Source: Pseudomonas sp. ICMP22404
Lineage (GTDB): Bacteria > Pseudomonadota > Gammaproteobacteria > Pseudomonadales > Pseudomonadaceae
Length of the DNA: 64,000 bases
NCBI RefSeq assembly: GCF_006227205.1
Contig: NZ_VCNG01000016.1
Coordinates: 62,001-126,000, forward strand
Direction: 5' to 3'
In this document: piece by piece, positions 46,411 to 55,830 of the stretch
Numbering within the stretch: position 1 is the first letter of the stretch
Layout: each line of letters begins with the position of its first letter
The notes under the pieces: model-generated
Database searches by the model: none
Told to the model about the DNA's origin: nothing
The model's input: only the letters and a program-made list of their open reading frames with translations
Translations under genes and position numbers: made by a program

Positions 46411-47571
46411 CTACAGCAGCACCTCATCCGCCCGGCCGCCCTCCTCCTGGATCACCAGATGGATGAAATGCAGTTTGGTGATGACGGCTGCCGGCACGAC
46501 GAACGGGTAGAAATCCGGTTGGCCCATACTGCGGGACAGTTCGTTGAGCATGCCTGCCAGTTCGATCCAGGCGTTGACGAACGACAGGAACGCCGTGCCT
46601 CCGGCGTGCTCCGGATCGAACAGGGTGTCGGGTGGGAACGGTTGGTAGTCGAAGTCCATGTCCTGGGCGCTCATGCCAAAGCCCAGCGCCGTGTCCACGG
46701 CGTCCATCATGTGCAGGTAGTGAGCCCAGGTTTCGGCCCAGTCCTCCCAGGGGTGCATGGTGGCGTAGGCACTGACGTAACGGGTTTGCCAGTCCAACGG
46801 TGCTCCTTGCTGGTAATGCCGCTCCAGCGCGTCGGCATAACTGGCCCGCTCATCGCCGAACAATCCGCGGAATGCTTCGAGCCAGTGGCTGTTGGCAATC
46901 AGAAGATCCCAGTAGTAATGCCCCACTTCGTGACGAAAGTGCCCGAGCAAGGTGCGATACGGTTCGCACATCTGCTGGCGCACGGCCTCACGGTGGGCGT
47001 CGTCCGCTTCCTTGATGTCGAGCGTGATCAAGCCGCTGGCATGGCCGGTGGTCGGTGGCGTGCCGTCAGGGTCGACGCCGATGAAGTCGAAGGCCAGGCC
47101 CGTGGATTCGTCGACGCTTTTCGGCGCGACCGGCAGACCGAGGGTGATCAGTTGCGCCACCAGCCTGCGCTTGGCCGTCTCGACCTTGCGCCAGCGTTCA
47201 GGGTTCTCCGGGATCGACAGGTCGGGGATGGTGCGGTTCAGCCGGCAGGCGATGCACAAGGTGTCGCGCCCCCCGGCCGGCAGCAGCCAGTTGCACGCTG
47301 CCGCGGTATCGAGGTTGGCACAGCGACGGAACAGACCGGCCTGTGGGTCGGCATCCAGGGTCCAGGTGTCGGGCAGATCACCGGGTTGCAGTGACGAAAG
47401 ACGACTCTGCTCCGGCTGGTAGCCCAACGCCGCCAGGCAGGCCAGGCACTGGCTGTTGCGGAAAAACAGCGACTGGCCGCAGCGACACGGCCAGACCTTG
47501 CTGTTGCGCGAACGGTCGCCCAGGAACGGCGCGGCGATGCGTGAGCTCAGTTGTTCGAAGAAGCGGTACAT
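46411..47571 (-). CDS. Putative zinc-binding metallopeptidase
   Basis: 386-residue soluble protein. An N-terminal zinc ribbon (CRCGQSLFFRNSQCLACLAALG and later CIACRLNRT) is followed by a peptidase domain with HEVGHYYWD at about residue 216, the HExxH motif, and a later Glu in WEDWAETWAHYLHMMD as the third ligand. It fits the Peptidase_Mx (putative zinc-binding metallopeptidase) family. AGGGAGAG precedes ATG 47571. No signal peptide; substrate unknown. Confidence 0.86.
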   Translation of the reverse strand: MYRFFEQLSSRIAAPFLGDRSRNSKVWPCRCGQSLFFRNSQCLACLAALGYQPEQSRLSSLQPGDLPDTWTLDADPQAGLFRRCANLDTAAACNWLLPAGGRDTLCIACRLNRTIPDLSIPENPERWRKVETAKRRLVAQLITLGLPVAPKSVDESTGLAFDFIGVDPDGTPPTTGHASGLITLDIKEADDAHREAVRQQMCEPYRTLLGHFRHEVGHYYWDLLIANSHWLEAFRGLFGDERASYADALERHYQQGAPLDWQTRYVSAYATMHPWEDWAETWAHYLHMMDAVDTALGFGMSAQDMDFDYQPFPPDTLFDPEHAGGTAFLSFVNAWIELAGMLNELSRSMGQPDFYPFVVPAAVITKLHFIHLVIQEEGGRADEVLL

Positions 47572-47639
47572 GGCGATCTCTCCCTGGGGCCTGCAACACT
47601 AGATCGTCTTCTGGCACAGACGTTCAGCCTGGTGTCACA

Positions 47640-47677
47640 CCCTTGTGGCGAGGGGATTTATCCCCTCGCCACAAGGG
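47640..47677. repeat. Perfect 17-base hairpin of the GGCGAGGGGATTTATCCCC family
   Basis: Arms 47640-47656 and 47661-47677 are exact complements around TTTA. It begins at the base after the ligA stop codon, so it could protect or end the ligA mRNA; there is no T run. A spread copy of this family is at 50112-50223. Confidence 0.85.
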
Positions 47678-50035
47678 CTAGACCGTGATGCCGTGCTTGC
47701 CAAGGAACGCTACGAACGCCTCTTCATCCAGCACCTTGAGCCCGAGTTCATTGGCCTTGGTCAGTTTCGAGCCCGCGCCCGGGCCGGCCACGACGCAATG
47801 GGTTTTCGCCGACACGGAACCGGCGACCTTGGCCCCAAGGCTCTCCAGCTTGTCCTTGGCGACGTCTCGGCTCATCAATTCCAGCGAACCGGTCAGTACC
47901 CAGGTGTGACCCGCCTCCGGCAAGCCTTCGACCACCTTCTTCTCGCTTTGCCAGTGCATGCCGAAGTCCCGCAACTGCTGTTCCGCGGCCTCGGCCTGCT
48001 GGCGGTTTTCGGTGATGGCAAAGAATTCGCGCACGGCGTTGGCCTGCTTTTCCGGCAGGGCCTGGCGCATGTCCAGCCAATCTGCGTTCATCACTGCCTC
48101 GAGGGAGCCGAACTTGTCTGCCAGTTTCTGCGCACCACCCGGTCCGACCGACGGGATATAAAGCTTGTCGAGGAAGCCACCCAGGGTGGTGCTGGCGGAG
48201 AATTCGGCGCCCAGCTCGCCCTGGTCCTGGATATCGAGACCATGACGCAGCAGGTCCGCGATCACCTGACGGTTGTGCGGGTCCTCGAAGAAGCTGTGGA
48301 TCTCATGCGCCACTTCCAGGCCCACGTCCGGCAGGTACGTGAGCACCTGGGGCAACGCTGCTTGCACGCGTTCCAGCGAGCCCAGGGAGCGCGCCAGGAC
48401 CTTGGCGGTTTCCTCGCCGACGTCCGGGATGCCGAGGGCGTAAATGAAGCGCGCCAGACTGGGCTTCTTACTGTCGACGATGGCCGCCAACAACTTCCGG
48501 CTCGACAATTCGGCAAAGCCTTCCAGGTCGACCACTTGTTCGAAGGTCAGGGCATACAGATCGGCCGGCGATCCCACCAGGCCCTCGTCCACCAGTTGTT
48601 CGATGCTCTTTTCCCCCAGCCCTTCGATGTCCATGGCCCGGCGCGAGACGAAGTGAATGATCGCCTGCTTGAGCTGCGCTCCGCAGGCCAGGCGCCCGAC
48701 GCAGCGATACACCGCGCCTTCGCTGATGGTTTCGCGACCCTTGCTGCGCTTGATCAGTTGCGTGCGCTCCACGTGGGAGCCGCACACCGGACACTGCTGG
48801 GGCACTTCCACCGGGCGGGCATTTTCCGGGCGACGCTCGGTGACGACTTGCACCACCTGTGGAATCACGTCCCCGGCGCGGCGGATGATCACCGTGTCGC
48901 CGATCATCAACCCCAGGCGCGCCACTTCGTCCATGTTGTGCAGCGTGGCGTTGGCCACGGTCACGCCTGCCACCTTGACCGGCTTGAGCCGCGCAACAGG
49001 CGTCACCGCCCCGGTGCGGCCCACCTGGAACTCGACGTCGAGCAACTCAGTGAGTTCTTCGCTGGCCGGGAATTTATGGGCGATGGCCCAGCGCGGCTCG
49101 CGAGCGCGGAAGCCGAGCTCACGTTGGGAAGCAATGCTGTTGACCTTGAACACCACGCCATCGATCTCATAGGGCAACGCGCTACGCCGCTCGCCGATGT
49201 CACGGTAGTAATCCAGGCATTCGTCGATGCCATGGGCCAGTTTCAGCTCGCGGCTGACAGGCATGCCCCAGGCTTTGAGCTGCTTGAGATTGCCGATGTG
49301 AGTATCGGCGATATCCGCCGTCACCTGGCCGATGCCGTAGCAGCAGAACTCCAGCGGACGGTTGGCGGTGATCTTCGAGTCCAGTTGCCGCAGGCTGCCG
49401 GCCGCCGCGTTGCGCGGGTTGGCGAAGGTCTTGCCACCCGTTTCCAACTGCGTGGCGTTGAGACGCTCGAAGCCGGCCTTGGACATGTACACCTCGCCGC
49501 GCACTTCCAGCACGGGAGGCCAGCCGCTGCCCTGCAGCTTGAGGGGGATGTTGCGCACGGTGCGCACGTTGACGCTGATGTCTTCGCCTGTGGTGCCGTC
49601 GCCGCGAGTGGCACCGCGTACCAACAGGCCGTCCTGGTACAACAGACTGACCGCCAGGCCATCGAGTTTCGGCTCGCAGCTGTATTCCACCGCCGCACCG
49701 CCGCCCAGCAGATCACCCATCGGCAGATCGAGGCCTTCAGTCACCCGGCGGTCGAACTCACGCATGGTGGCTTCATCGAAGGCGTTGCCCAGGCTGAGCA
49801 TCGGGATTTCGTGACGGACCTGGCTGAACGCCGACAACGCCACGCTGCCGACCCGTTGGGTCGGTGAGTCGCTGGTCACCAGCTCCGGGTGCTGCGCCTC
49901 CAGGGCCTTGAGCTCGTGGAACAGGCGGTCGTACTCAGCGTCCGGGATGGTCGGTTCATCGAGGACGTGATAGCGATAGTTGTGCTGATCCAGTTCGGTT
50001 CGCAGCTCTAGGATGCGGGTTTCGACGGCATTCAT
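47678..50035 (-). CDS. ligA: NAD-dependent DNA ligase
   Basis: Seals nicks in replication and repair. 785 residues from ATG 50035 (MNAVETRILELRTELDQHNYRYHV). Adenylation lysine in EPKLDGLAVSLLY (KxDG), OB-fold, four-Cys zinc site (CPVCGSHVE...CVGRLACGAQ), helix-hairpin-helix region and C-terminal BRCT (HTWVLTGSLELMSRDVAK). The frame extends seven codons upstream but this is the family start. Downstream of zipA, with terminator-like and repeat sequence between them. Confidence 0.96.
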   Translation of the reverse strand: MNAVETRILELRTELDQHNYRYHVLDEPTIPDAEYDRLFHELKALEAQHPELVTSDSPTQRVGSVALSAFSQVRHEIPMLSLGNAFDEATMREFDRRVTEGLDLPMGDLLGGGAAVEYSCEPKLDGLAVSLLYQDGLLVRGATRGDGTTGEDISVNVRTVRNIPLKLQGSGWPPVLEVRGEVYMSKAGFERLNATQLETGGKTFANPRNAAAGSLRQLDSKITANRPLEFCCYGIGQVTADIADTHIGNLKQLKAWGMPVSRELKLAHGIDECLDYYRDIGERRSALPYEIDGVVFKVNSIASQRELGFRAREPRWAIAHKFPASEELTELLDVEFQVGRTGAVTPVARLKPVKVAGVTVANATLHNMDEVARLGLMIGDTVIIRRAGDVIPQVVQVVTERRPENARPVEVPQQCPVCGSHVERTQLIKRSKGRETISEGAVYRCVGRLACGAQLKQAIIHFVSRRAMDIEGLGEKSIEQLVDEGLVGSPADLYALTFEQVVDLEGFAELSSRKLLAAIVDSKKPSLARFIYALGIPDVGEETAKVLARSLGSLERVQAALPQVLTYLPDVGLEVAHEIHSFFEDPHNRQVIADLLRHGLDIQDQGELGAEFSASTTLGGFLDKLYIPSVGPGGAQKLADKFGSLEAVMNADWLDMRQALPEKQANAVREFFAITENRQQAEAAEQQLRDFGMHWQSEKKVVEGLPEAGHTWVLTGSLELMSRDVAKDKLESLGAKVAGSVSAKTHCVVAGPGAGSKLTKANELGLKVLDEEAFVAFLGKHGITV

Positions 50036-50054
50036 GGGTGTTCTCTCATAAAGC

Positions 50055-50078
50055 AAAAGAGCAGCCGAGGCTGCTCAT
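50055..50078 (-). terminator. Hairpin between zipA and ligA
   Basis: GAGCAGC-CGAG-GCTGCTC (50059-50076); on the minus strand it is followed by TTTTGC. It lies 20 bases before the ligA start, so zipA read-through may be reduced and ligA may need its own promoter. Confidence 0.65.
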
Positions 50079-50111
50079 TTCAATCAGTCAAGTAACGCTC
50101 GGCAGAGAACC

Positions 50112-50223
50112 TGTGGCGAGGGGATTTATCCCCGCTCGAGCGCGCAGCACTCGCAAACTCTGTGGCAACACAACATTTTGAGGGCTGCTCGGCAGCCCAG
50201 CGGGGATAAATCCCCTCGCCACA
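50112..50223. repeat. Spread inverted repeat, TGTGGCGAGGGGATTTATCCCC family
   Basis: TGTGGCGAGGGGATTTATCC and its complement face each other 68 bases apart; same family as the hairpin at 47640. Confidence 0.85.
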
Positions 50224-50262
50224 AAAGCGGTTTGCCACAAGCGGCTACCAGAGGCGCTCTGA

Positions 50263-51105
50263 TCAGCGCTTCTGGGTCAATGCCCGACGTTCAAACTCGA
50301 CGATACGCTGGCGGTAGTGCTCGATGGTCTGGGCAGTCAGCACGCTGCGCTGGTCATCCTTCAATTCGCCATTGAGTTCCTGGGACAACTTGCGAGCCGC
50401 CGCCACCATCACGTCAAAGGCCTGTTTGGGATGACGCGGGCCCGGCAGACCGAGGAAGAAACTCACCGCCGGCGTGCTGAAATGATCGATGTCGTCCAGA
50501 TCGAACACCCCTGGCTTGACGGCGTTGGCCATGGAGAACAGCACCTCACCGTTGCCTGCCATGCTTTCGTGACGATGGAAAATGTCCATCTCGCCGAAAC
50601 GCAGGCCGCTTTCCAGGATGTTCTGCAACAACGCCGGGCCCTTGAAGCCGGCCGGATCGCGGCAGATCACGCTGATCACCAGGACTTCTTCAGCCTGGGC
50701 CTGATCCTTGTCGCTGCTCGACGCCTTGCTCTCTTCCGGGAAGTCGTCGCGACTGCTGAAGCTCGGGCCGCCATCCAGGTCCAGGTTGAGGTTCAGGTCA
50801 CCCTGGGACGGTTCGTTGTTGCGCTTGCCACGCTTGGAACCCGATTCACGGGGCTCGCGCACCGGCGCGCTCATCGACGGCAGGTCATGCTCGTCCAGTT
50901 GCGGCTCCTTGTGGGTGTCCAGCACCCGGGGCGGGCCCAGCAGCTCGGCATTGTCATCCTCGTCCGGCAGGTTCGACAGGCTGCGATCAAGGCGGAACTT
51001 GAGTTTCCCCTTGCCACCGCGCATGCGGCGCCAGCCGTCGAAAAGAATACCGGCAATGACAATGATGCCGATGACGATCAGCCACTCGCGCAGACCGATT
51101 TCCAT
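50263..51105 (-). CDS. zipA: Cell division protein ZipA
   Basis: Essential inner-membrane tether of FtsZ. 280 residues: N-terminal membrane anchor (REWLIVIGIIVIAGILFDGW), a charged linker to about residue 140, and a C-terminal FtsZ-binding ZipA domain (VISVICRDPAGFKGPALLQNILESGLRFGEMDIFHRH). It lies between smc and ligA, the usual Pseudomonas order. Confidence 0.94.
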   Translation of the reverse strand: MEIGLREWLIVIGIIVIAGILFDGWRRMRGGKGKLKFRLDRSLSNLPDEDDNAELLGPPRVLDTHKEPQLDEHDLPSMSAPVREPRESGSKRGKRNNEPSQGDLNLNLDLDGGPSFSSRDDFPEESKASSSDKDQAQAEEVLVISVICRDPAGFKGPALLQNILESGLRFGEMDIFHRHESMAGNGEVLFSMANAVKPGVFDLDDIDHFSTPAVSFFLGLPGPRHPKQAFDVMVAAARKLSQELNGELKDDQRSVLTAQTIEHYRQRIVEFERRALTQKR

Positions 51106-51248
51106 GTAATCCCGTGCCTCTATAAAAATGCTGAAAAATAAGGGGCTTAGCTATTTGCAAACCGCTTTAAAACGTGGCGCCAACTCTATGTTCTGAATGG
51201 CGTTTTGCCCACGCACACGAAAAATTGACATTAAACTAGCATGACCAA

Positions 51249-51335
51249 CAGCTTGAAGCTACATAACAGCAGCTACAAGCTACAGCTGAGCTGCATCGCT
51301 TGCAGCTCGCCACTTTAAGCTCGCCGCTCGCCGCT
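51249..51335. repeat. AGCT-rich stretch after smc
   Basis: Eight AGCT tetramers in about 80 bases (AGCTTGAAGCT, CAGCTGAGCTG, GCTTGCAGCTCG and so on), in the 228-base gap between smc and zipA. It can form several alternative hairpins. Confidence 0.5.
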
Positions 51336-54300
51336 AGGCATCCACCATCGCCATGGCCTCCTCGACATCCACCGCCACCAGCCGCGAACAGCCCGGTTCG
51401 TGCATCGTCACGCCCATCAGTTGATCGGCCATTTCCATGGCGATCTTGTTGTGGGTGATGTAGATGAACTGCACCGTTTCAGACATTTCCTTTACCAGGC
51501 GCGCATAACGGCCCACGTTAGCGTCGTCCAGCGGTGCATCGACTTCGTCGAGCATGCAGAACGGCGCCGGATTCAACTTGAAGATGGCAAATACCAGGGC
51601 CAACGCGGTCAGCGCCTTTTCACCACCGGAGAGCAAATGAATGGTGCTGTTCTTCTTCCCGGGAGGACGCGCCATGATCGTCACCCCTGTATCGAGTAGA
51701 TCTTCGCCCGTCAGTTCCAAGTAAGCGCTGCCACCACCGAAAACTTTTGGGAAAAGCGCCTGCAAACCGCCATTGATCTGATCAAAGGTATCCTTGAAAC
51801 GGTTGCGGGTTTCCTTGTCGATCTTGCGAATGACGTTTTCCAGGGTTTCCAGCGCTTCCACCAAGTCAGCATCCTGGGCATCCAGGTAGCGCTTGCGCTC
51901 GGACTGCTGTTCGTATTCGTCGATGGCCGCCAGATTGATCGCGCCCAGGCGCTGGATCCGCGCAGCAATGCGCTCCAGCTCCTCCTCGGCGTCTTTCTCG
52001 TTAGCCCCGGCCACCAGGGTGGCGAGCACGCCGTTGAGGTCGTAGCCGTCCTCCAGCAGTTGATCCTGCAAGGCCTTGCGGCGTACGGTCAGGGCCTGCC
52101 ATTCCAGGCGTTGCTGTTCCATCTGGCCGCGAATCAGCTGGGATTGCTGCTCGGCCTGGCTACGGCGCTTCTCGGCATCGCGCAGCTCACGGTCGGCGTC
52201 CTCCAGGGCGATCTGAGCGGTCTTGAGCTCTTCATCGACACTCATCCGCTTGTCGAGCAGTTCCTCGAGTTTGAGGCGCAACTCTTCCAGCGGCGCCTCG
52301 CCCTCTTCCAGGTTCAGGCTCAACTGTTCGCGTTTTTCGGTCAGGCGTTCGGACTGCATTTCCAAACGCTCGAGAGCCTGGCGCGTGGAATCGTACTGCG
52401 CCTTGAGCGAGCCCAGGCGCACCGCCAACTGATGGGCATGATCCTTGTGCTGACGCGCTTCCTGGCGCACCCGGTCGAGGCGTTCGCGCAAGCTGTCGCG
52501 CTGGGCCAGCAACAGCTCACGCTGCTCGGTGTCCAGCGCCATGGCATCAAGGGCCTCCTGCAGTTGCAGACGCGCCTCGCCGACCTGCTCGTGCTCCAGC
52601 GCCCGTTGCTCGCCCAGCTCGGCAATTTCTTCTTCCAGACGAGTACGACGCAAGGCCAACTGCTCGGCCTTGGCCTTGCCGGCCGACAGCTGTGCCTTGA
52701 GTTCGCCCTGCTGGCGCGCCTCATCCTGAAGCAGCCGGCGCAGGTGTTCGCGGCCGTTTTCCTGTTGACGCTGCTGCGCCCGCAGATTCTGCAATTCGGT
52801 TTCCAGGGCTTCGACACTGGCTTCGCGCTCATCGCGCTCGGCGCCCAGACGCTGGATCTCCTGGCCCCGGGCGAGCATGCCGCTCTCGGCTTCGCTGGCC
52901 CGGCGCACCCGCAGGAAATGCCGGCCGACCCAATAGCCGTCGCGACTGATCAGGCTCTCGCCCGCCGCCAGTTGCCCGCGCAGCGCCAGGGCCTGTTCGA
53001 GGTTTTCCACCGGCCTGACCTGCCCGAGCCAGGGCGACAGATCGACCTTGGCCTCGACTTTGTCCAGCAGGCTGCCCGGCATCCGCACGCCGTCACCGGC
53101 CGGGCTGAGCAGGCGCAGGTCGCCCTGGGTGAAACCCGAGAGGTCGAAGCCCGCGAAATCGTCCACCAGCACCGCTTGCAGATCGGCGCCCAGCACGGTT
53201 TCCACCGCCAGTTCCCAACCGGCGTCGACCTTCAGTCCTTCGGCCAGTCGCGGGCGCTCGGCCAGATGCTGGTCGCGCAGCCATTCGGCGGTGCCGGTGC
53301 CCGGGTCCAGCGCCGCTTGCTGCAAGGCTTCCAGCGACGCCAGACGACCGTTGAGTCGTTGCAGCTCGCCCTGGGCCTGCTGCTGATTCTGAAGGGCCAG
53401 TTGCAAGGCCTGGCGCAGTTGTTCGAGCCGTTCGACCTGGGCGTCTTCGCTGGCCTGCAAATCTTCCAGGGTGGCTTCGCTGGCAGCCAGTTGCTCGCTC
53501 AGGTCGAGGATCGCCGCGTCTTCCGGGTCCGCCGCGAGCAAGGCGCGCTCCTCGGCCAGGCGGCGCTGGCGCTCGGCCAGGCGTTCCATGCTGGTTTCCA
53601 ACTGCTGGATGCGCGACTGCTGGACCTCGGCCTGACGCCGCGGTTCGGCAGAAGTCAGGTTGAATCGGTCCCACTGCTCTTGCCAGCCATGCATGGTCAA
53701 CTCGGCTTCTTCCAGAGCCGCGGCGGCTTCTTCGGCAGCGGCGCTAGTGATCTCCTGCTCTGGCGTGAGCCGGTCCAGTTCTTCACCGAGGGTCAGCAGC
53801 AAGGTACGGTCGTGCCCCAGGTGAGACTCGGTCTCCAGGCGCGCGCGCTCGGCCTCTTTCAAGTCGTCCTGTAACTGGCGCAACCGTTGCTGGCCATGCT
53901 GGATGCTCTGCTCGACCCTGGCGATGTCGCCACCGACCGAATAGAAGCGCCCTTGCACCAGGTTGAAGCGCTCGGACAGTTCGTGGTGCCCATCACGCAG
54001 GCGCTCGATGGCCGCATCGGCATTGCGCTGTTCGGCCACCAGCGCTTCGAAACTGACCTCCTGGTTGCCAATGATCGCTTCGCGCTGGCCGACCTGTTCA
54101 TTCAACGCCTGCCAGCGCAGGGCCGAGAGCTGGGCCTTGAGCTGGCGCTCCTCGCCCTTGTATTCCTGGTATTTGCGCGCGGCCTCGGACTGGCGGTGCA
54201 GGCGTTCGAGCTGACGATCGAGTTCTTCGCGCAGGTCGGTCAGGCGAGCCAGGTTTTCGTGGGTGCGACGGATTCGGTTCTCCGTCTCGCGCCGGCGCTC

Positions 54301-54822
54301 CTTGTACTTGGAGATACCGGCAGCCTCTTCGATGAAGTTGCGCAGATCTTCGGGCTTGGCCTCGATCAGCTTGGAGATCATGCCCTGCTCGATGATCGAG
54401 TAGCTGCGCGGCCCCAGGCCGGTGCCGAGAAAGATGTCGGTGATGTCGCGACGCCGGCACTTGGCACCGTTGAGGAAGTAGCTGTTCTGGCTGTCGCGGG
54501 TCACTTTGCGGCGGATGGAGATTTCCGCATAGGCCGCGTATTCGCCGATCAAGGTGCCGTCGGAGTTATCGAACACCAGCTCGATGCTCGCCTGGCTGAC
54601 CGGCTTGCGGCTGGTGGAGCCGTTGAAGATGACGTCGGTCATCGACTCGCCGCGCAGGTTCTTGGCCGAACTCTCGCCCATCACCCAGCGCACGGCGTCG
54701 ATGATGTTCGACTTGCCGCAACCGTTGGGTCCCACCACCGCCGCCATGTTGCTGGGGAAGTTCACCGTGGTCGGGTCGACGAAGGACTTGAACCCCGCCA
54801 GCTTGATGCACTTGAGGCGCAC
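51334..54822 (-). CDS. smc: Chromosome segregation/condensation protein SMC
   Basis: 1162-residue SMC ATPase. Walker A GPNGCGKSN, long coiled coils (about 170-500 and 670-1000) around the hinge, signature LLSGGEKALTALALVFAIF, and Walker B FCMLDEVDAPLDD near the C-terminus. GTG 54822 (MRLKCIKLAGFKSF) is the conserved start and lies two bases after the TGA of the GntR gene, with GACGAAGG before it. So smc is translationally coupled to a transcription factor gene. No scpA/scpB or mukEF genes appear in this window. Confidence 0.96.
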   Translation of the reverse strand: MRLKCIKLAGFKSFVDPTTVNFPSNMAAVVGPNGCGKSNIIDAVRWVMGESSAKNLRGESMTDVIFNGSTSRKPVSQASIELVFDNSDGTLIGEYAAYAEISIRRKVTRDSQNSYFLNGAKCRRRDITDIFLGTGLGPRSYSIIEQGMISKLIEAKPEDLRNFIEEAAGISKYKERRRETENRIRRTHENLARLTDLREELDRQLERLHRQSEAARKYQEYKGEERQLKAQLSALRWQALNEQVGQREAIIGNQEVSFEALVAEQRNADAAIERLRDGHHELSERFNLVQGRFYSVGGDIARVEQSIQHGQQRLRQLQDDLKEAERARLETESHLGHDRTLLLTLGEELDRLTPEQEITSAAAEEAAAALEEAELTMHGWQEQWDRFNLTSAEPRRQAEVQQSRIQQLETSMERLAERQRRLAEERALLAADPEDAAILDLSEQLAASEATLEDLQASEDAQVERLEQLRQALQLALQNQQQAQGELQRLNGRLASLEALQQAALDPGTGTAEWLRDQHLAERPRLAEGLKVDAGWELAVETVLGADLQAVLVDDFAGFDLSGFTQGDLRLLSPAGDGVRMPGSLLDKVEAKVDLSPWLGQVRPVENLEQALALRGQLAAGESLISRDGYWVGRHFLRVRRASEAESGMLARGQEIQRLGAERDEREASVEALETELQNLRAQQRQQENGREHLRRLLQDEARQQGELKAQLSAGKAKAEQLALRRTRLEEEIAELGEQRALEHEQVGEARLQLQEALDAMALDTEQRELLLAQRDSLRERLDRVRQEARQHKDHAHQLAVRLGSLKAQYDSTRQALERLEMQSERLTEKREQLSLNLEEGEAPLEELRLKLEELLDKRMSVDEELKTAQIALEDADRELRDAEKRRSQAEQQSQLIRGQMEQQRLEWQALTVRRKALQDQLLEDGYDLNGVLATLVAGANEKDAEEELERIAARIQRLGAINLAAIDEYEQQSERKRYLDAQDADLVEALETLENVIRKIDKETRNRFKDTFDQINGGLQALFPKVFGGGSAYLELTGEDLLDTGVTIMARPPGKKNSTIHLLSGGEKALTALALVFAIFKLNPAPFCMLDEVDAPLDDANVGRYARLVKEMSETVQFIYITHNKIAMEMADQLMGVTMHEPGCSRLVAVDVEEAMAMVDA

Positions 54823-54824
54823 GT

Positions 54825-55484
54825 TCAGGCCTTCGTCAGGGCGGCAACCACCAGATCGCAACTACGCTGACAGTAAGCCATCAGCACAATGCGAATCTGC
54901 GGCAGATCACGGGCCAGCACCGCGACGAGCAGGCGCTGGAACAGATCGAGGAATTCGCTCATTTCGGCCTTGCGCTGTTCCAGGGCCAGGAAATAGGCGC
55001 GGCTCATGGCCGGTTGCAGGTTCTCGACGGTTTCCTGCAAGTACGGGTTATTGGCAAATGGATAGGCCGCGCGCATCACGCTGAAGCTCTCGTCGACGAA
55101 CATGCGGATGTCCTGGCGCTCGAAGGCCTCCTTGAGGCGCTGCTGGATCTGCAGGAACGGCGCCATGTCGGCCGAATCCCGCCAACCATGGGCAACGGCG
55201 TTGCCCAGCAGGATGTACAGCTCGCTCATCAGCGTACAGAGGCTACGCACATTATGTTCGGTAAGTTCGGTAACGTGAGCACCACGGCGCGGCAGGATCG
55301 CAATCAGATGGCGTCGCTCCAGGATCAGCAGGGCCTCGCGGACCGAGCCGCGACTGACGTTGAGCGCCAGTGTGACCTTTTGCTCCTGGATGCGCTCTCC
55401 TGGCTTCATTTCACCGCGGATGATGCGTTCGGCGAGATGATGGGCGATTTGCTCGGCGAGGCTGTCCGGGGCCTTGAACGTCAT
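54825..55484 (-). CDS. GntR-family regulator (FCD type), divergent from xdhABC
   Basis: 219 residues: N-terminal winged HTH (QIAHHLAERIIRGEMKPGERIQEQKVTLALNVSRGSVREALLILERR) and a C-terminal FCD effector domain (HNVRSLCTLMSELYILLG). AAGGA precedes ATG 55484. It is divergent from the xanthine dehydrogenase genes, whose promoter has tandem TGACC...GTCAGA repeats, and is the first gene of a unit with smc. The likely role is control of purine catabolism; inferred from position. Confidence 0.9.
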   Translation of the reverse strand: MTFKAPDSLAEQIAHHLAERIIRGEMKPGERIQEQKVTLALNVSRGSVREALLILERRHLIAILPRRGAHVTELTEHNVRSLCTLMSELYILLGNAVAHGWRDSADMAPFLQIQQRLKEAFERQDIRMFVDESFSVMRAAYPFANNPYLQETVENLQPAMSRAYFLALEQRKAEMSEFLDLFQRLLVAVLARDLPQIRIVLMAYCQRSCDLVVAALTKA

Positions 55485-55595
55485 GGTTGTCCTTCAAACT
55501 CTTCGATCTGCACAAGCGGCGCAGTGTAGCGCACTCGATACGTCATGGCGCAGGGCCTGTACCGGGTTTTTGGCACGATTCAAGCAAAAAGGTTC

Positions 55596-55687
55596 TGTGG
55601 GAGCCGAGCTTGCTCGCGATGGCGGCATGCCAGCCTCCATCCCTGTTGAATGTGCCACCGCCATCGCGAGCAAGCTCGGCTCCCACA
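55596..55687. repeat. REP pair
   Basis: TGTGGGAGCCGAGCTTGCTCGCGAT and its facing complement, in the divergent gntR/xdhA gap. Confidence 0.85.
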
Positions 55688-55737
55688 AGGTTCTACAGTG
55701 TCTATAGAACGTTGCTCATCGACAAACCGGATTTTCC

Positions 55738-55787
55738 TGACCTTTAAGTCAGAAAAACGTTGACCGAAAAGTCAGACCTGCTAAATT
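55738..55787 (+). promoter_or_regulatory. xdhA promoter with tandem operator repeats
   Basis: Two copies of TGACC-N3-AAGTCAGA start at 55738 and 55761, 23 bases apart. The second overlaps a -35 (TTGACC, 55760-55765), which is followed after 16 bases by -10 TAAATT (55782-55787). This looks like a repressor site, probably for the divergent GntR protein; inferred. Confidence 0.6.
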
Positions 55788-55830
55788 CGGCCTACGTCGA
55801 TACAACAATAATGAATCTGCGAGGCCTTCC

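Noticed and set aside
47645..49867. 740-codon plus-strand frame over ligA
   Set aside because: Mirror of ligA codons with no domain; ligA is unmistakable.
52060..53874. 604-codon plus-strand frame over smc
   Set aside because: Low-complexity product (Leu/Gln/Ala-rich) typical of the complement of a coiled-coil gene.
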